NCBI RefSeq assembly: GCF_018491765.1
Contig: NZ_JABWCU010000008.1
Location: 1-64,000 of the forward strand
DNA from: Novosphingobium profundi
Lineage (GTDB): Bacteria > Pseudomonadota > Alphaproteobacteria > Sphingomonadales > Sphingomonadaceae
Direction: 5' to 3'
DNA length: 64,000 nucleotides
The translations under genes were made by a program, and so were the position numbers. The notes under the pieces were generated by a model that saw only the letters and a list, made by a program, of their open reading frames with translations, was not told where the DNA came from and ran no database searches. Of the stretch, positions 54,355-62,502 are shown piece by piece. Each line of letters starts with the position of its first letter. Positions within the stretch are counted from its first letter, which is position 1.

Positions 54355-55133
54355 TGGACACCCTCCTCGACACCGCCCCGCCGCTCAGTGCGCTGGTCCT
54401 CGCCGGCTCGCGCCCCGGCGCCCCCGATCCCGTCGCCAGCGCCGAGAAGGTCGCGCACAAGGCGCTCGTTCCGATCGAGGGCACGCCGATGCTGGCGCGC
54501 GTGGTCGCGGCGCTGCGCGGCGCCGGGATCGTGCGCATCGCGGTCGTCGCGAATGCGCCCGAGGTCATCGCCCTCGCGCAGGACCTGGGCTGCGAAGTGC
54601 TCCCCGCCGAGGCGGGCCCGAGCGCCAGCGTTGCCGCCGGTTTCGCACATCTGGGCGCGCCGATGCTGGTGACCACGGCCGACCACGCGCTGCTCGAGAG
54701 CGTTTGGGTCACCGATTTCGTGGCCGATGCCGGACACGACAGCGACGTCGCGATCCTGCTCGCGAAGCGCGAGGCGGTGGAGAAGGCGCTGCCCGGTAGC
54801 CAGCGCACCTGGCTCAGGATGGCCGACGGAGCCTGGTCGGGGTGCAACCTGTTCCTGCTCGCGCGCCCGCAGGCCCTGGGCGCGATCGAGACCTGGAAGG
54901 CGGTCGAGGCCGACCGCAAGCGTCCCTGGCGCATCGCCATGCGGCTGGGGCCGGGCATGCTGATCCGCTTCCTCGCCGGGCGCCTGACGATGACCGACGC
55001 GATCGCGCGACTGGGGGCCAAGATCGGCATTGCGGCAACCTGCGTCGCCGCGCGCGACGGCCTCGCCGCGGTCGACGTCGACAAGCCTTCCGACCTCGTC
55101 GACGTGCGCCGGATCCTCTCCGCGCGCGGCTGA
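54354..55133 (+). CDS. MobA-like NTP transferase
   Basis: This 259-aa GT-A-fold protein begins SALVLAGSRPGA, a slightly modified nucleotide loop, then EKVAHKALVPIEGTPMLARVVAAL. PMLVTTADHALLE is the metal-binding Asp region of MobA/IspD-like enzymes and VDVDKPSDLVDV the usual C-terminal strand. The ATG overlaps the preceding stop by one base. As the third gene after a lipid kinase and a Tam41-like protein it may activate a headgroup (for example glycerate or glycerol phosphate) as a nucleotide derivative. The substrate is unknown. Confidence 0.7.
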   Translation: MDTLLDTAPPLSALVLAGSRPGAPDPVASAEKVAHKALVPIEGTPMLARVVAALRGAGIVRIAVVANAPEVIALAQDLGCEVLPAEAGPSASVAAGFAHLGAPMLVTTADHALLESVWVTDFVADAGHDSDVAILLAKREAVEKALPGSQRTWLRMADGAWSGCNLFLLARPQALGAIETWKAVEADRKRPWRIAMRLGPGMLIRFLAGRLTMTDAIARLGAKIGIAATCVAARDGLAAVDVDKPSDLVDVRRILSARG

Positions 55134-55167
55134 ACGACCGTCCCGGCCGATCGCCGCGGCGCGCGGA

Positions 55168-55674
55168 TCACATGTACTTCATCGCGATCCGGATCGACTT
55201 GACCCCGTCGCCCACCGGCACCCCGACCTTGGTATAGCTGGGCTTGCCGAGGTTGAAGATGTTGATCGAGGGGTTGTTCGACATCGCACCGCCGTCTTCG
55301 GAAAGGTCGGTCTTGCCGTTGTTGTTGAGATCGTGTCGCACCGCGACGCCGTAGGTCCCCGGACCCGGTACCGGCAGGCAGAACGTCATCGTCCCGGCCT
55401 TGGCGGGCACTTCGATGCGCGCGAGCCACTTGCCCGTCTCGAGCCACTCGGCCTTGGTGGCGCGATAGGACTGGATGCGCAGCGTGCCGCGCGAAGCCGT
55501 CACCCCGTCCACCGTCACCATCAGCGCCGAGCCGCTTCCGGCCTGGCACTTGCCCATGTCGTTGCCGATCTTGTGGCGGTACTGCGCCAGCGCCGGCGTG
55601 GCGAACCCTGCGGCGAGAACGCCCGCAGCCACCACGATGCCAAGTCCCCGGGCGCGCAATTCGCTTCGAATCAT
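55168..55674 (-). CDS. Secreted DUF2141 protein
   Basis: This 168-aa protein has a signal peptide (LGIVVAAGVLAAGFATPALA) and a DUF2141 domain with GVAVRHDLNNNGKTDLSEDGGAMSN, an Asp/Asn-rich loop resembling a calcium-binding motif. It is probably periplasmic or secreted; function unknown. ATG at 55674 is preceded by AGGACGG. It converges on the nucleotidyltransferase gene. Confidence 0.8.
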   Translation of the reverse strand: MIRSELRARGLGIVVAAGVLAAGFATPALAQYRHKIGNDMGKCQAGSGSALMVTVDGVTASRGTLRIQSYRATKAEWLETGKWLARIEVPAKAGTMTFCLPVPGPGTYGVAVRHDLNNNGKTDLSEDGGAMSNNPSINIFNLGKPSYTKVGVPVGDGVKSIRIAMKYM

Positions 55675-55984
55675 TTCCGTCCTATCCTCGATTCCACTCG
55701 ATTTCAGGGTCTCGCTCCATCGCTGAAACGGATCGGACCCGCCCGCCCTCCGGCAGGACTTCATGGCTCCGCACTAGGTGGGCCGCGCTTAATAGGCTGT
55801 GAATTTCACGGTCTTTCGCCCGGGCCCGTCCCTCGCCGAGATGCCCCAACCCCAACCTTCGGCCGCCCGAAAGGATCCGGGACGGCGCAAACCCCATATC
55901 GTGTGTGGAAAAGGCTCCTTCCACGCCTTGCCGCCCCAACATGGGGTGTCCTATCGGATGAACTAGAGGAGTTCCATCAGATCC
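55675..55984. other. Divergent gap upstream of rpe
   Basis: No gene is seen in 310 bp. An imperfect hairpin built from GTGGAA...TTCCAC lies near 55908-55925. GAGGAG at 55966-55971 is the rpe ribosome-binding site. Promoters for rpe and the DUF2141 gene should be here. Confidence 0.35.
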
Positions 55985-56647
55985 ATGACCACGCCGCTCA
56001 TTTCCCCGTCGATCCTGTCCGCCGACTTCGCGCGTCTTGGCGAGGAAGTGCGCGCCATCGATGAAGCCGGCGCCGACTGGATCCACGTCGACGTGATGGA
56101 CGGCCACTTCGTGCCCAACATCACGATCGGCCCGGCCGTGGTGAAGGCGCTGCGCCCGCACTCGGCCAAGACCTTCGACGTGCACCTGATGATCTCGCCG
56201 GTCGACACCTACCTCGAGGCCTTCGCCGAAGCCGGCGCGGACATCATCACCGTCCACCCCGAAGCCGGCCCCCACGTCCACCGCACGGTGCAGACGATCA
56301 AGAAGCTGGGCAAGAAGGCGGGCATTTCGCTCAACCCGGCGACCCCGGCCAAGATGCTCGACTACCTGATCGACGAGATCGACCTCGTCCTGATCATGAG
56401 CGTGAACCCCGGCTTCGGCGGGCAGAGCTTCATCTCCAGCCAGCTGCGCAAGATCGAGGCGGTGCGCAAGATGATCGAGAAGTCGGGCCGCGAGATCCTG
56501 ATCGAGGTCGACGGCGGCGTCGATGCCGTGACCGCGCCGCAGTGCGTGGCTGCGGGCGCCGACGTGCTCGTCGCCGGTTCGGCCACCTTCCGCGGCGGCC
56601 CCGAGCACTATGCGGGCAACATCCGCAAGCTCAAGGGCCTGGACTGA
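55985..56647 (+). CDS. rpe: Ribulose-phosphate 3-epimerase
   Basis: This 220-aa TIM-barrel enzyme interconverts ribulose-5-phosphate and xylulose-5-phosphate. Motifs: [15 protein letters not shown] at the start, [17 protein letters not shown] (metal His and Asp), [18 protein letters not shown] and EVDGGV. All catalytic and metal residues expected are present. A clear ribosome-binding site precedes the ATG. It is followed closely by the heparinase-like gene. Confidence 0.95.
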   Translation: MTTPLISPSILSADFARLGEEVRAIDEAGADWIHVDVMDGHFVPNITIGPAVVKALRPHSAKTFDVHLMISPVDTYLEAFAEAGADIITVHPEAGPHVHRTVQTIKKLGKKAGISLNPATPAKMLDYLIDEIDLVLIMSVNPGFGGQSFISSQLRKIEAVRKMIEKSGREILIEVDGGVDAVTAPQCVAAGADVLVAGSATFRGGPEHYAGNIRKLKGLD

Positions 56648-56772
56648 ACGCGGTGCGGCTCGACCCTCAAATCGACGCCGCCCCGCGCAACCTTGACGAC
56701 CCTTCGGCCGTTTCCCTTGCCGCCGACGCCGGACAAGCGGTTGTCGAGGAGGCGGACGTCGAGGAGGGCACC

Positions 56773-58599
56773 ATGCACAGACCTGGCAAGAGCCGCGCCG
56801 CGAAGCGCGCCCCCGCACCGCCCCCCCCTGACACGCCGGATGCTCCCGCCCCCATCGTGGGCGTCGAGCAGTCCGAGACCGGCCGTGCGCTCGCGCTCGT
56901 CGATTTCTCGCCGCCCTCGGTCAGTGCCGGCGAGCGGCTGATCCGCTTCGCCTACAAGCTGGGCGTCCCCGGCACGATGCTGACCACGCCGATGGGCAAG
57001 AAGGCGCGCACGCGCCTGCTCGCAACGGTTCGGGCTGCGGTGCCGGGCAATCGCGGCTCGGGCACGGCGCTGCGCGCCGGGCACTTCCTCGTCCACGGCG
57101 CCAAGACCCCGATCGCCCAGGTCGACTTCGGCGGCGCCGCGCGCATGACGCCCCCGCTCGAGCGCACCGTGCACAGCTTTGCCTGGCTCGCCGATCTCGA
57201 GGCCAGCGGCCCGCGCGAACAGGTCGCCCCCGTCGCCGAGCGCATTCTCGCCGCCTGGCTCCACGCCAACCCCTCGCCCCCCGCGAAGCCCGGCAAGGGC
57301 CCGGCCTGGAGCGTCGGGAACACCGGCACGCGCCTGCTCAACTGGCTCGTCTACGCCCCGCTGATCCTCTCGGGCGAGAAGACTTTCCGGGGTCGCATGC
57401 TGCGCCACATCGCCGACACCGCGCGTTGGCTCGACCGCCAGGTCCACCATGCCGACGAGGCGCTCGGCGCCGTCGCGGGCTGGTGCGGCCTCGTCGCCGC
57501 CGGCCTGCTGCTGCCCGAGGGCCGCCCGCGCCGCCTTTACGCCGAAGCGGGCCTGATGAAGGCGCTGGGCGAGCTGATGGGCGATGACGGCGGCGTGCTC
57601 TCGCGCAGCCCGCTGGCGCAAATGGAAGCGATCGCGCTGCTGGTCCGGCTGCGCAATTGCTACCAGGCGACGCGACGCGAGGCGCCCGAGGCGATGGAGC
57701 ACGTCATCGAGATGCTGGTGCCCCCGCTTCTCGCGCTCTGCCATGGCGACGGCTCGCTCGGTTCGTGGCAGGGTGGCTGGGCGATCCCCGCCAGCGCCGT
57801 CGAGGCGCTCGTCGCCGCAAGCGGCGTGCGCACGCGGCCTTTGCGCGACGTGCGCCAATGGGGTTACCAGCGCGTCTCGGCGCACAAGTCGATCCTCCAG
57901 TTCGACACCGCGCCCCCGCCGATGCCGCGCGATGGACGGTTCGGCTGCGCCTCGACCCTGGCCTTCGAGTTCTCGCACAATTTCCAGCGCGTGATCGTCA
58001 ACTGCGGCGGCGCGGCCTGCGCCGGAGGGCTTGTCCCCGCGCGGCTCGACCAGGGCCTTCGCGCCACCGCCGCGCATTCGACGCTCACGCTCGACGATGC
58101 CAACTCCACCGCGATCCTCATCAACGGCGCGATCGGCCAGGGCGTCAACGCGGTCGACGTCGAGCGCAAGACGATGGAAACCGAGAGCGGCGCCAGCGCG
58201 ACCCGGCTCGAAGCCAGCCACAACGGCTATGCCCAGCGCTACACGCTCACCCATCGCCGCATCCTGATCCTGCGCGACGACGGCTCGGAACTGCGCGGCG
58301 AGGACATGCTGGTGCCCTCGGGGCGCAAGGCCAAGCGCGGCAAGGTGGGCTATGCGATCCGCTTCCACCTTGCCCCCGAGGTCACCATTGCGCCGACCGA
58401 GGATGGCCAGGGTGCGGCGATCGTCCTGCCCGATGGCAGCTACTGGCAGTTCCGCTCGGGCGCGGGACCGATCGAGATCGAGGATTCGCTCTGGGTCGAC
58501 GGCAACGGCCGCCCGCAGGCGACGCACCAGATCGTAATCCAAGGCCTCGTCTCACGCGGCGGCGGCACTTTCAGCTGGCTCCTCAAGAAGATGAACTGA
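56773..58599 (+). CDS. Heparinase II/III family protein
   Basis: This 608-aa protein has an alpha/alpha-toroid N-terminal half (WSVGNTGTRLLNWLVYAPLIL near residue 180) and a beta-sandwich C-terminal half with QRVIVNCGG, RATAAHSTLTLDDANST and YTLTHRRILIL. These are the typical Hepar_II_III layout with the catalytic-domain His/Tyr region. The ATG at 56773 has GAGGAGG just upstream; a GTG at 56653 would overlap the rpe neighbourhood and add 40 residues. A Pro-rich N-terminus is coded over an 8-base C run. The role is probably uronic-acid polysaccharide breakdown or remodelling. No clear signal peptide is present, so a cytoplasmic site is possible. Confidence 0.8.
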   Translation: MHRPGKSRAAKRAPAPPPPDTPDAPAPIVGVEQSETGRALALVDFSPPSVSAGERLIRFAYKLGVPGTMLTTPMGKKARTRLLATVRAAVPGNRGSGTALRAGHFLVHGAKTPIAQVDFGGAARMTPPLERTVHSFAWLADLEASGPREQVAPVAERILAAWLHANPSPPAKPGKGPAWSVGNTGTRLLNWLVYAPLILSGEKTFRGRMLRHIADTARWLDRQVHHADEALGAVAGWCGLVAAGLLLPEGRPRRLYAEAGLMKALGELMGDDGGVLSRSPLAQMEAIALLVRLRNCYQATRREAPEAMEHVIEMLVPPLLALCHGDGSLGSWQGGWAIPASAVEALVAASGVRTRPLRDVRQWGYQRVSAHKSILQFDTAPPPMPRDGRFGCASTLAFEFSHNFQRVIVNCGGAACAGGLVPARLDQGLRATAAHSTLTLDDANSTAILINGAIGQGVNAVDVERKTMETESGASATRLEASHNGYAQRYTLTHRRILILRDDGSELRGEDMLVPSGRKAKRGKVGYAIRFHLAPEVTIAPTEDGQGAAIVLPDGSYWQFRSGAGPIEIEDSLWVDGNGRPQATHQIVIQGLVSRGGGTFSWLLKKMN

Positions 58600-58731
58600 A
58601 CGGGCGCGCGCCCACGAAGCCATCGCCCTCTCCGACCCTCGGATAGCCCGGCCATCGCAGCCCCGCGCGCGCCAAAGCCCCACAGGATCACCCCTTGCCC
58701 CTTTGCGGGGTGCGAGAGGGGGGCCCTGCAC

Positions 58732-59523
58732 ATGCCGAACACGATCACGAAGCGCTACGTCGACCTGCCCGAGGGCCAGCTTCACGTGCGCGAGGTGGCA
58801 GGTTGCGAACCAGCCATCGTCTTCCTGCACCAGACCGCGTGTTCCGCGCAAAGCTACGATCCGCTGCTGGCCGAACTGGCGCTGCCCAACCGGCTGCTCG
58901 CGCTCGACACCCCCGGTTTCGGTGGCAGCTTCGATCCCGAAGGCTGGCCCAGCCTCGAGGACTACGCGGCCTGGCTGCTCGCCGCGCTCGACGCGCTGGG
59001 TGCCGAGCGCTTCCACCTCTTCGGCCACCACACCGGATCGGGCCTCGCGATGTTGCTGGCCGCACGCCACCCCGAACGCGTGCTCTCGGTGATGATGGCG
59101 GGCGCCGAACTGATGACGCCCCAGGAGCGCGCGAGCTTCCTCGATGGCCTCGGCGAACCTTTGACCCCGCGCGCCGACGGGTCGCACCTGCTGGAAAACT
59201 GGAACTACGCGGCCCATTTCAATCCCGGCATCGATCCCGAACTGATCCACGGCGAAGTCCTCGCCATGCTGCGCGCCTGGCGCGCCCGCCCCCAAGCCTA
59301 CCGCGCGGTGGCGGGTTGCGACACGCCCGCACTCGCCCCGCTCATCCAGGCCCCGGTCCTGCTCGTCACCTCGCCCGACGACTACTTCCATGCCGAGCTC
59401 GACCGCGCTCGCGCGCTGTTCCCAACGGCCCCGGTCGCGACCACTGGGGGCGGCAACTTCCAGCCCACCGCCGACCCGCACGGCGTCGCCCGCGCCATCG
59501 AACGCTTCCTGGCCACGCTCTAG
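58732..59523 (+). CDS. Alpha/beta-hydrolase-fold protein lacking the usual Ser and His
   Basis: This 263-aa protein has the fold's landmarks: IVFLHQTACSAQSYDPLL (oxyanion region), LALDTPGFGGS, and the nucleophile-elbow position FGHHTGSGLA at residues 97-106. There the GxSxG serine is replaced by His100. The late Asp is present (LLVTSPDDYF), but the terminal catalytic His is Asn in GGGNFQPTADP. The family is clear; a classical hydrolase mechanism is doubtful. It could bind a ligand or use another chemistry. Confidence 0.75.
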   Translation: MPNTITKRYVDLPEGQLHVREVAGCEPAIVFLHQTACSAQSYDPLLAELALPNRLLALDTPGFGGSFDPEGWPSLEDYAAWLLAALDALGAERFHLFGHHTGSGLAMLLAARHPERVLSVMMAGAELMTPQERASFLDGLGEPLTPRADGSHLLENWNYAAHFNPGIDPELIHGEVLAMLRAWRARPQAYRAVAGCDTPALAPLIQAPVLLVTSPDDYFHAELDRARALFPTAPVATTGGGNFQPTADPHGVARAIERFLATL

Positions 59524-59567
59524 GCCCGCTGCCCGGCGCCCGAACGGCGCGTTCCGGCCATTTTTCC

Positions 59568-59617
59568 TTGCGCGCGCCCTTGCCCCCTTCCAGAGAGGGC
59601 CTTAAGGGCGCGCGCAA
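59568..59617. promoter_or_regulatory. Strong hairpin in the purH leader
   Basis: TTGCGCGCGCCCTT at 59568-59581 pairs perfectly with AAGGGCGCGCGCAA at 59604-59617 around a 22-nt loop that can itself form GCCC/GGGC. No U-run follows on the plus strand. It ends 39 nt before the purH ATG. It may terminate the upstream gene or affect purH translation. Confidence 0.45.
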
Positions 59618-59656
59618 AGACCTGTCGCCCTTTCCAGCCAAGGACACTTCCGAGCC

Positions 59657-61249
59657 ATGACCGATTCCGTCCAGATCCGCCGCGCCCTGCTTTCGGTCTC
59701 CGACAAGACCGGGCTTGCCGAACTGGGCAAGGTCCTTGCCGATCGCGGCGTCGAGCTGGTCTCGACCGGCGGCACCGCCAAGGCGCTGCGCGACGCTGGC
59801 CTGGCGGTGAAGGACATCTCGGAAATCACGAATTTCCCCGAGATGATGGACGGGCGCGTCAAGACGCTGCACCCCAAGGTCCACGGCGGCCTGCTCGCCG
59901 TGCGCGACAACCCCGAACATGCCGCCGCGATGGCCGAACATGAAATCGGCGCGATCGACCTCGTCGTCGTCAATCTCTACCCCTTCGAGGCAACCGTCGC
60001 CAAGGGCGCGGACCGCGACACGATCATCGAGAACATCGACATCGGCGGCCCCTCGATGGTCCGCTCGGCGGCCAAGAACCACGCCTACGTCACCATCGTC
60101 ACCGACCCGGTCGACTACGAGGGCCTGATGGTCGAGCTGGAAGCGACCGACGGCTGCACCACGCTCGCTTTCCGCAAGCTGATGGCCGCGCGCGCCTTCG
60201 CGCAGACCGCCGCCTACGATTCGATGATCTCGCAGTGGTTCGCCTTCGCCGACCAGGGCCAGGAATTCCCCGAGATGCTCTCGGTCAACGGCCGCCTCGC
60301 GACCCCGCTGCGCTACGGCGAGAACCCGCACCAGAAGGCCGCGCTCTACACCCCCGTCGGCCCCTTCACCAAGGGTCTGGCGCAGGCCGAGCAGATCCAG
60401 GGCAAGGAGCTGTCGTACAACAACTACAACGACGCCGACGCCGCCTTCGAACTCGCCGCGGAATTCAAGGGCCAGAAGCCCTCGGTGGTCATCGTCAAGC
60501 ACGCCAACCCTTGCGGCGTTGCCCAGGCCGACACGCTGCTCGGCGCCTGGAACGACGCCCTCGCCTGCGATGACGTCTCGGCCTTCGGCGGCATCGTTGC
60601 CGTCAACCAGACGCTCGATGGGCCCACCGCCGAGGCGATCTGCCAGATCTTCACCGAAGTCGTCGTCGCCCCCGACGCCGACGAGGAGGCGCGCGCCTTC
60701 TTCGCCAAGAAGAAGAACCTGCGCCTGCTCCTGACCGGCGAACTGCCCGATCCGCGCCGCGGCGGGCTCAACGTCAAGCCGATCACAGGCGGCCTGCTCG
60801 TCCAGGGCCGCGACAACGGCGCGATCTCCTTCGACGATCTCAAGGTGGTGACCGAGCGCGCGCCCACCGACGCCGAGCTCGCCGACTGCCTCTTCGCCTG
60901 GACCGTCGCGCGTCACGTGAAGTCGAACGCGATCGTCTACGCCAAGGACGGCGCAACCGCCGGCATCGGCGCAGGCCAGATGAACCGCCGCGACAGCTCG
61001 CGCATCGCTGCGATGAAGGCCGCCGAAGCCGCCGAGAAGTTCGGCTGGGCGCAATCGCGTACGGTTGGCAGCGCGGTCGCTTCGGACGCCTTCTTCCCCT
61101 TCGCCGATGGCCTGCTCGCCGCGGCCGAAGCGGGCGCCACCGCGATCATCCAGCCGGGTGGCTCGATCCGCGACGATGAAGTCATCGCTGCCGCCAACGC
61201 GGCGGGCCTTGCGATGGTCTTCACCGGCATGCGCCACTTCCGGCACTGA
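59657..61249 (+). CDS. purH: Bifunctional AICAR formyltransferase / IMP cyclohydrolase
   Basis: This 530-aa enzyme does the last two steps of purine synthesis. The N-terminal MGS-like cyclohydrolase domain includes [15 protein letters not shown] and STGGTAKAL. The C-terminal formyltransferase domain has the catalytic KHANPCGVA near residue 281 and [10 protein letters not shown]. Its length is normal. ATG at 59657 follows TTCCGAGCC. It ends 23 bp before a small membrane-protein gene. Confidence 0.96.
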   Translation: MTDSVQIRRALLSVSDKTGLAELGKVLADRGVELVSTGGTAKALRDAGLAVKDISEITNFPEMMDGRVKTLHPKVHGGLLAVRDNPEHAAAMAEHEIGAIDLVVVNLYPFEATVAKGADRDTIIENIDIGGPSMVRSAAKNHAYVTIVTDPVDYEGLMVELEATDGCTTLAFRKLMAARAFAQTAAYDSMISQWFAFADQGQEFPEMLSVNGRLATPLRYGENPHQKAALYTPVGPFTKGLAQAEQIQGKELSYNNYNDADAAFELAAEFKGQKPSVVIVKHANPCGVAQADTLLGAWNDALACDDVSAFGGIVAVNQTLDGPTAEAICQIFTEVVVAPDADEEARAFFAKKKNLRLLLTGELPDPRRGGLNVKPITGGLLVQGRDNGAISFDDLKVVTERAPTDAELADCLFAWTVARHVKSNAIVYAKDGATAGIGAGQMNRRDSSRIAAMKAAEAAEKFGWAQSRTVGSAVASDAFFPFADGLLAAAEAGATAIIQPGGSIRDDEVIAAANAAGLAMVFTGMRHFRH

Positions 61250-61272
61250 GACCGACGGGGGCGGGCCGGACA

Positions 61273-61494
61273 ATGCCACTGATATGGCTCGGCCCGCTGG
61301 TCACGTTGGGCTTCATCGCCGGGTTGATGATCTCGGCGATCCTGCTGCGCATGGGTCGCCTGTCGCACCCGGCCGCCTGGCTGGCCGCCTTCGGGCTGCC
61401 CTTCGCCTGTGCCGCGCTGCCGATCCTGCTGCTGGCGCTGCTTTCGCTTCTGGGAATCTTCGCAAGATCGGGCGCATCCGTATCAGGATTGTAA
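61273..61494 (+). CDS. Small two-helix membrane protein
   Basis: This 73-aa protein has two membrane segments ([20 protein letters not shown] and [19 protein letters not shown]) joined by a short polar turn. Close to purH and co-directional, it is likely co-transcribed. I recognise no family. Composition and spacing support a real gene. Confidence 0.6.
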   Translation: MPLIWLGPLVTLGFIAGLMISAILLRMGRLSHPAAWLAAFGLPFACAALPILLLALLSLLGIFARSGASVSGL

Positions 61495-61654
61495 CAGGTT
61501 CCCGCGCCGCCAACACGCCGCCGCATGTGACAAACGGTTCACCGCGAGCGCACCGTGCGATGACCTTTATTCACTCGACGCTAAGCCGATTTGAATCAAA
61601 AGGGGCCCCTTACGAGGATCCCTGGTGGCCTCGACAACCTTTGCTGGAACACAC

Positions 61655-61804
61655 ATGCGCCTGATCAAGACCGAATTTGCCCGCTTCTTCGCCCTCGGCT
61701 TCGCCGGCGGTGCGTTGCTGGTGTTCGGCGCCATGGGCCTTGGCAACGGACACTCGCTGTCGGACACGATGGTGCCCCCGGCCGAAGCCGCGACGACGCA
61801 CTGA
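61655..61804 (+). CDS. 49-aa small membrane protein
   Basis: A short frame from ATG 61655 to TGA at 61802-61804. It encodes a basic N-terminus (RLIKTEFARFF), one hydrophobic segment (ALGFAGGALLVFGAMGLG) and a short polar tail ending EAATTH. The pattern is that of single-span small proteins often conserved in sphingomonads. Support is the membrane-protein layout and placement between purH and the Fur-family gene; ribosome binding is weak (TGGAAC). Confidence 0.5.
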   Translation: MRLIKTEFARFFALGFAGGALLVFGAMGLGNGHSLSDTMVPPAEAATTH

Positions 61805-61864
61805 CGCGGCATAAGCCGGTTGCCCGCATTGCGAAGCGGGCCGGTATCGCCCATATTGCCTCCC

Positions 61865-62350
61865 ATGGGCACCGAACTTCCTGACATTTGCGAAACCGCG
61901 CATGGCCACCACGAGCACAGTGGTGACAACCTCAAGACGGCCGCCCGCGCCGTGCTGGTCGCCGCGGGCGAGCAGTGGACCGACATGCGCGCCGACGTCT
62001 TCGCCTCGCTCGCCGAACGCACGACTCCGGCCTCGGCCTACGACCTTGCCGAAAGCGTCTCGGCGCTGCGCGGCAAGCGTATTGCCCCCAACAGTGTCTA
62101 CCGCATCCTCGACTTGTTCGTGCGTACCAATCTGGCACGCCGTGTCGAAAGCGCGAATGCCTACATCGCCAATTCGCACCCCGGTTGCCGTCACGACTGC
62201 ATCTTCCTGATCTGCGACGCCTGCGGCCAGGTCGTTCACATCGATGACGACACGCTGACCGATGCACTGGTAAAAGCGGCCCGTGACAATGGCTTCGCCG
62301 ATGTCCGCCCGGTCGTCGAACTGCGCGGAACATGCGCCAAGTGCAGTTGA
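61865..62350 (+). CDS. Fur-family transcriptional regulator, Zur-like
   Basis: This 161-aa protein has a His-rich N-tail (HGHHEH), a winged-helix domain with TPASAYDLAES and APNSVYRILDLFVRTNLARRVES, then a dimerisation domain with HPGCRHDCIFLICDACG and a final CAKC. The two CxxC pairs form the structural zinc site. Sequence around CRHDCIFLICDACGQV resembles Zur more than Fur. It would repress zinc-uptake genes when zinc is bound. It stands alone between two small genes and dxs; no zinc-uptake gene is adjacent. Confidence 0.82.
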   Translation: MGTELPDICETAHGHHEHSGDNLKTAARAVLVAAGEQWTDMRADVFASLAERTTPASAYDLAESVSALRGKRIAPNSVYRILDLFVRTNLARRVESANAYIANSHPGCRHDCIFLICDACGQVVHIDDDTLTDALVKAARDNGFADVRPVVELRGTCAKCS

Positions 62351-62395
62351 GCTGACCATCCGGGCGTGTGACGCGCCGGGTCGCTTGTCTAATTC

Positions 62396-62424
62396 TTGAC
62401 TTTCGGGCGGCACAATCCTTACGG
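62396..62424 (+). promoter_or_regulatory. Candidate dxs promoter
   Basis: TTGACT at 62396-62401, then 17 bp, then TTACGG at 62419-62424, in the 152-bp gap before dxs. The -35 is good, the -10 poor; CACAAT at 62411 is an alternative -10 at short spacing. It was found by eye only. Confidence 0.3.
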
Positions 62425-62502
62425 ACGCCGGTTAGGACCCAAGTCGGTGCCTATCGGTCCATTGCATCGACATGCCCGCCGCATACGTGTAAGGCTACTA
62501 AG

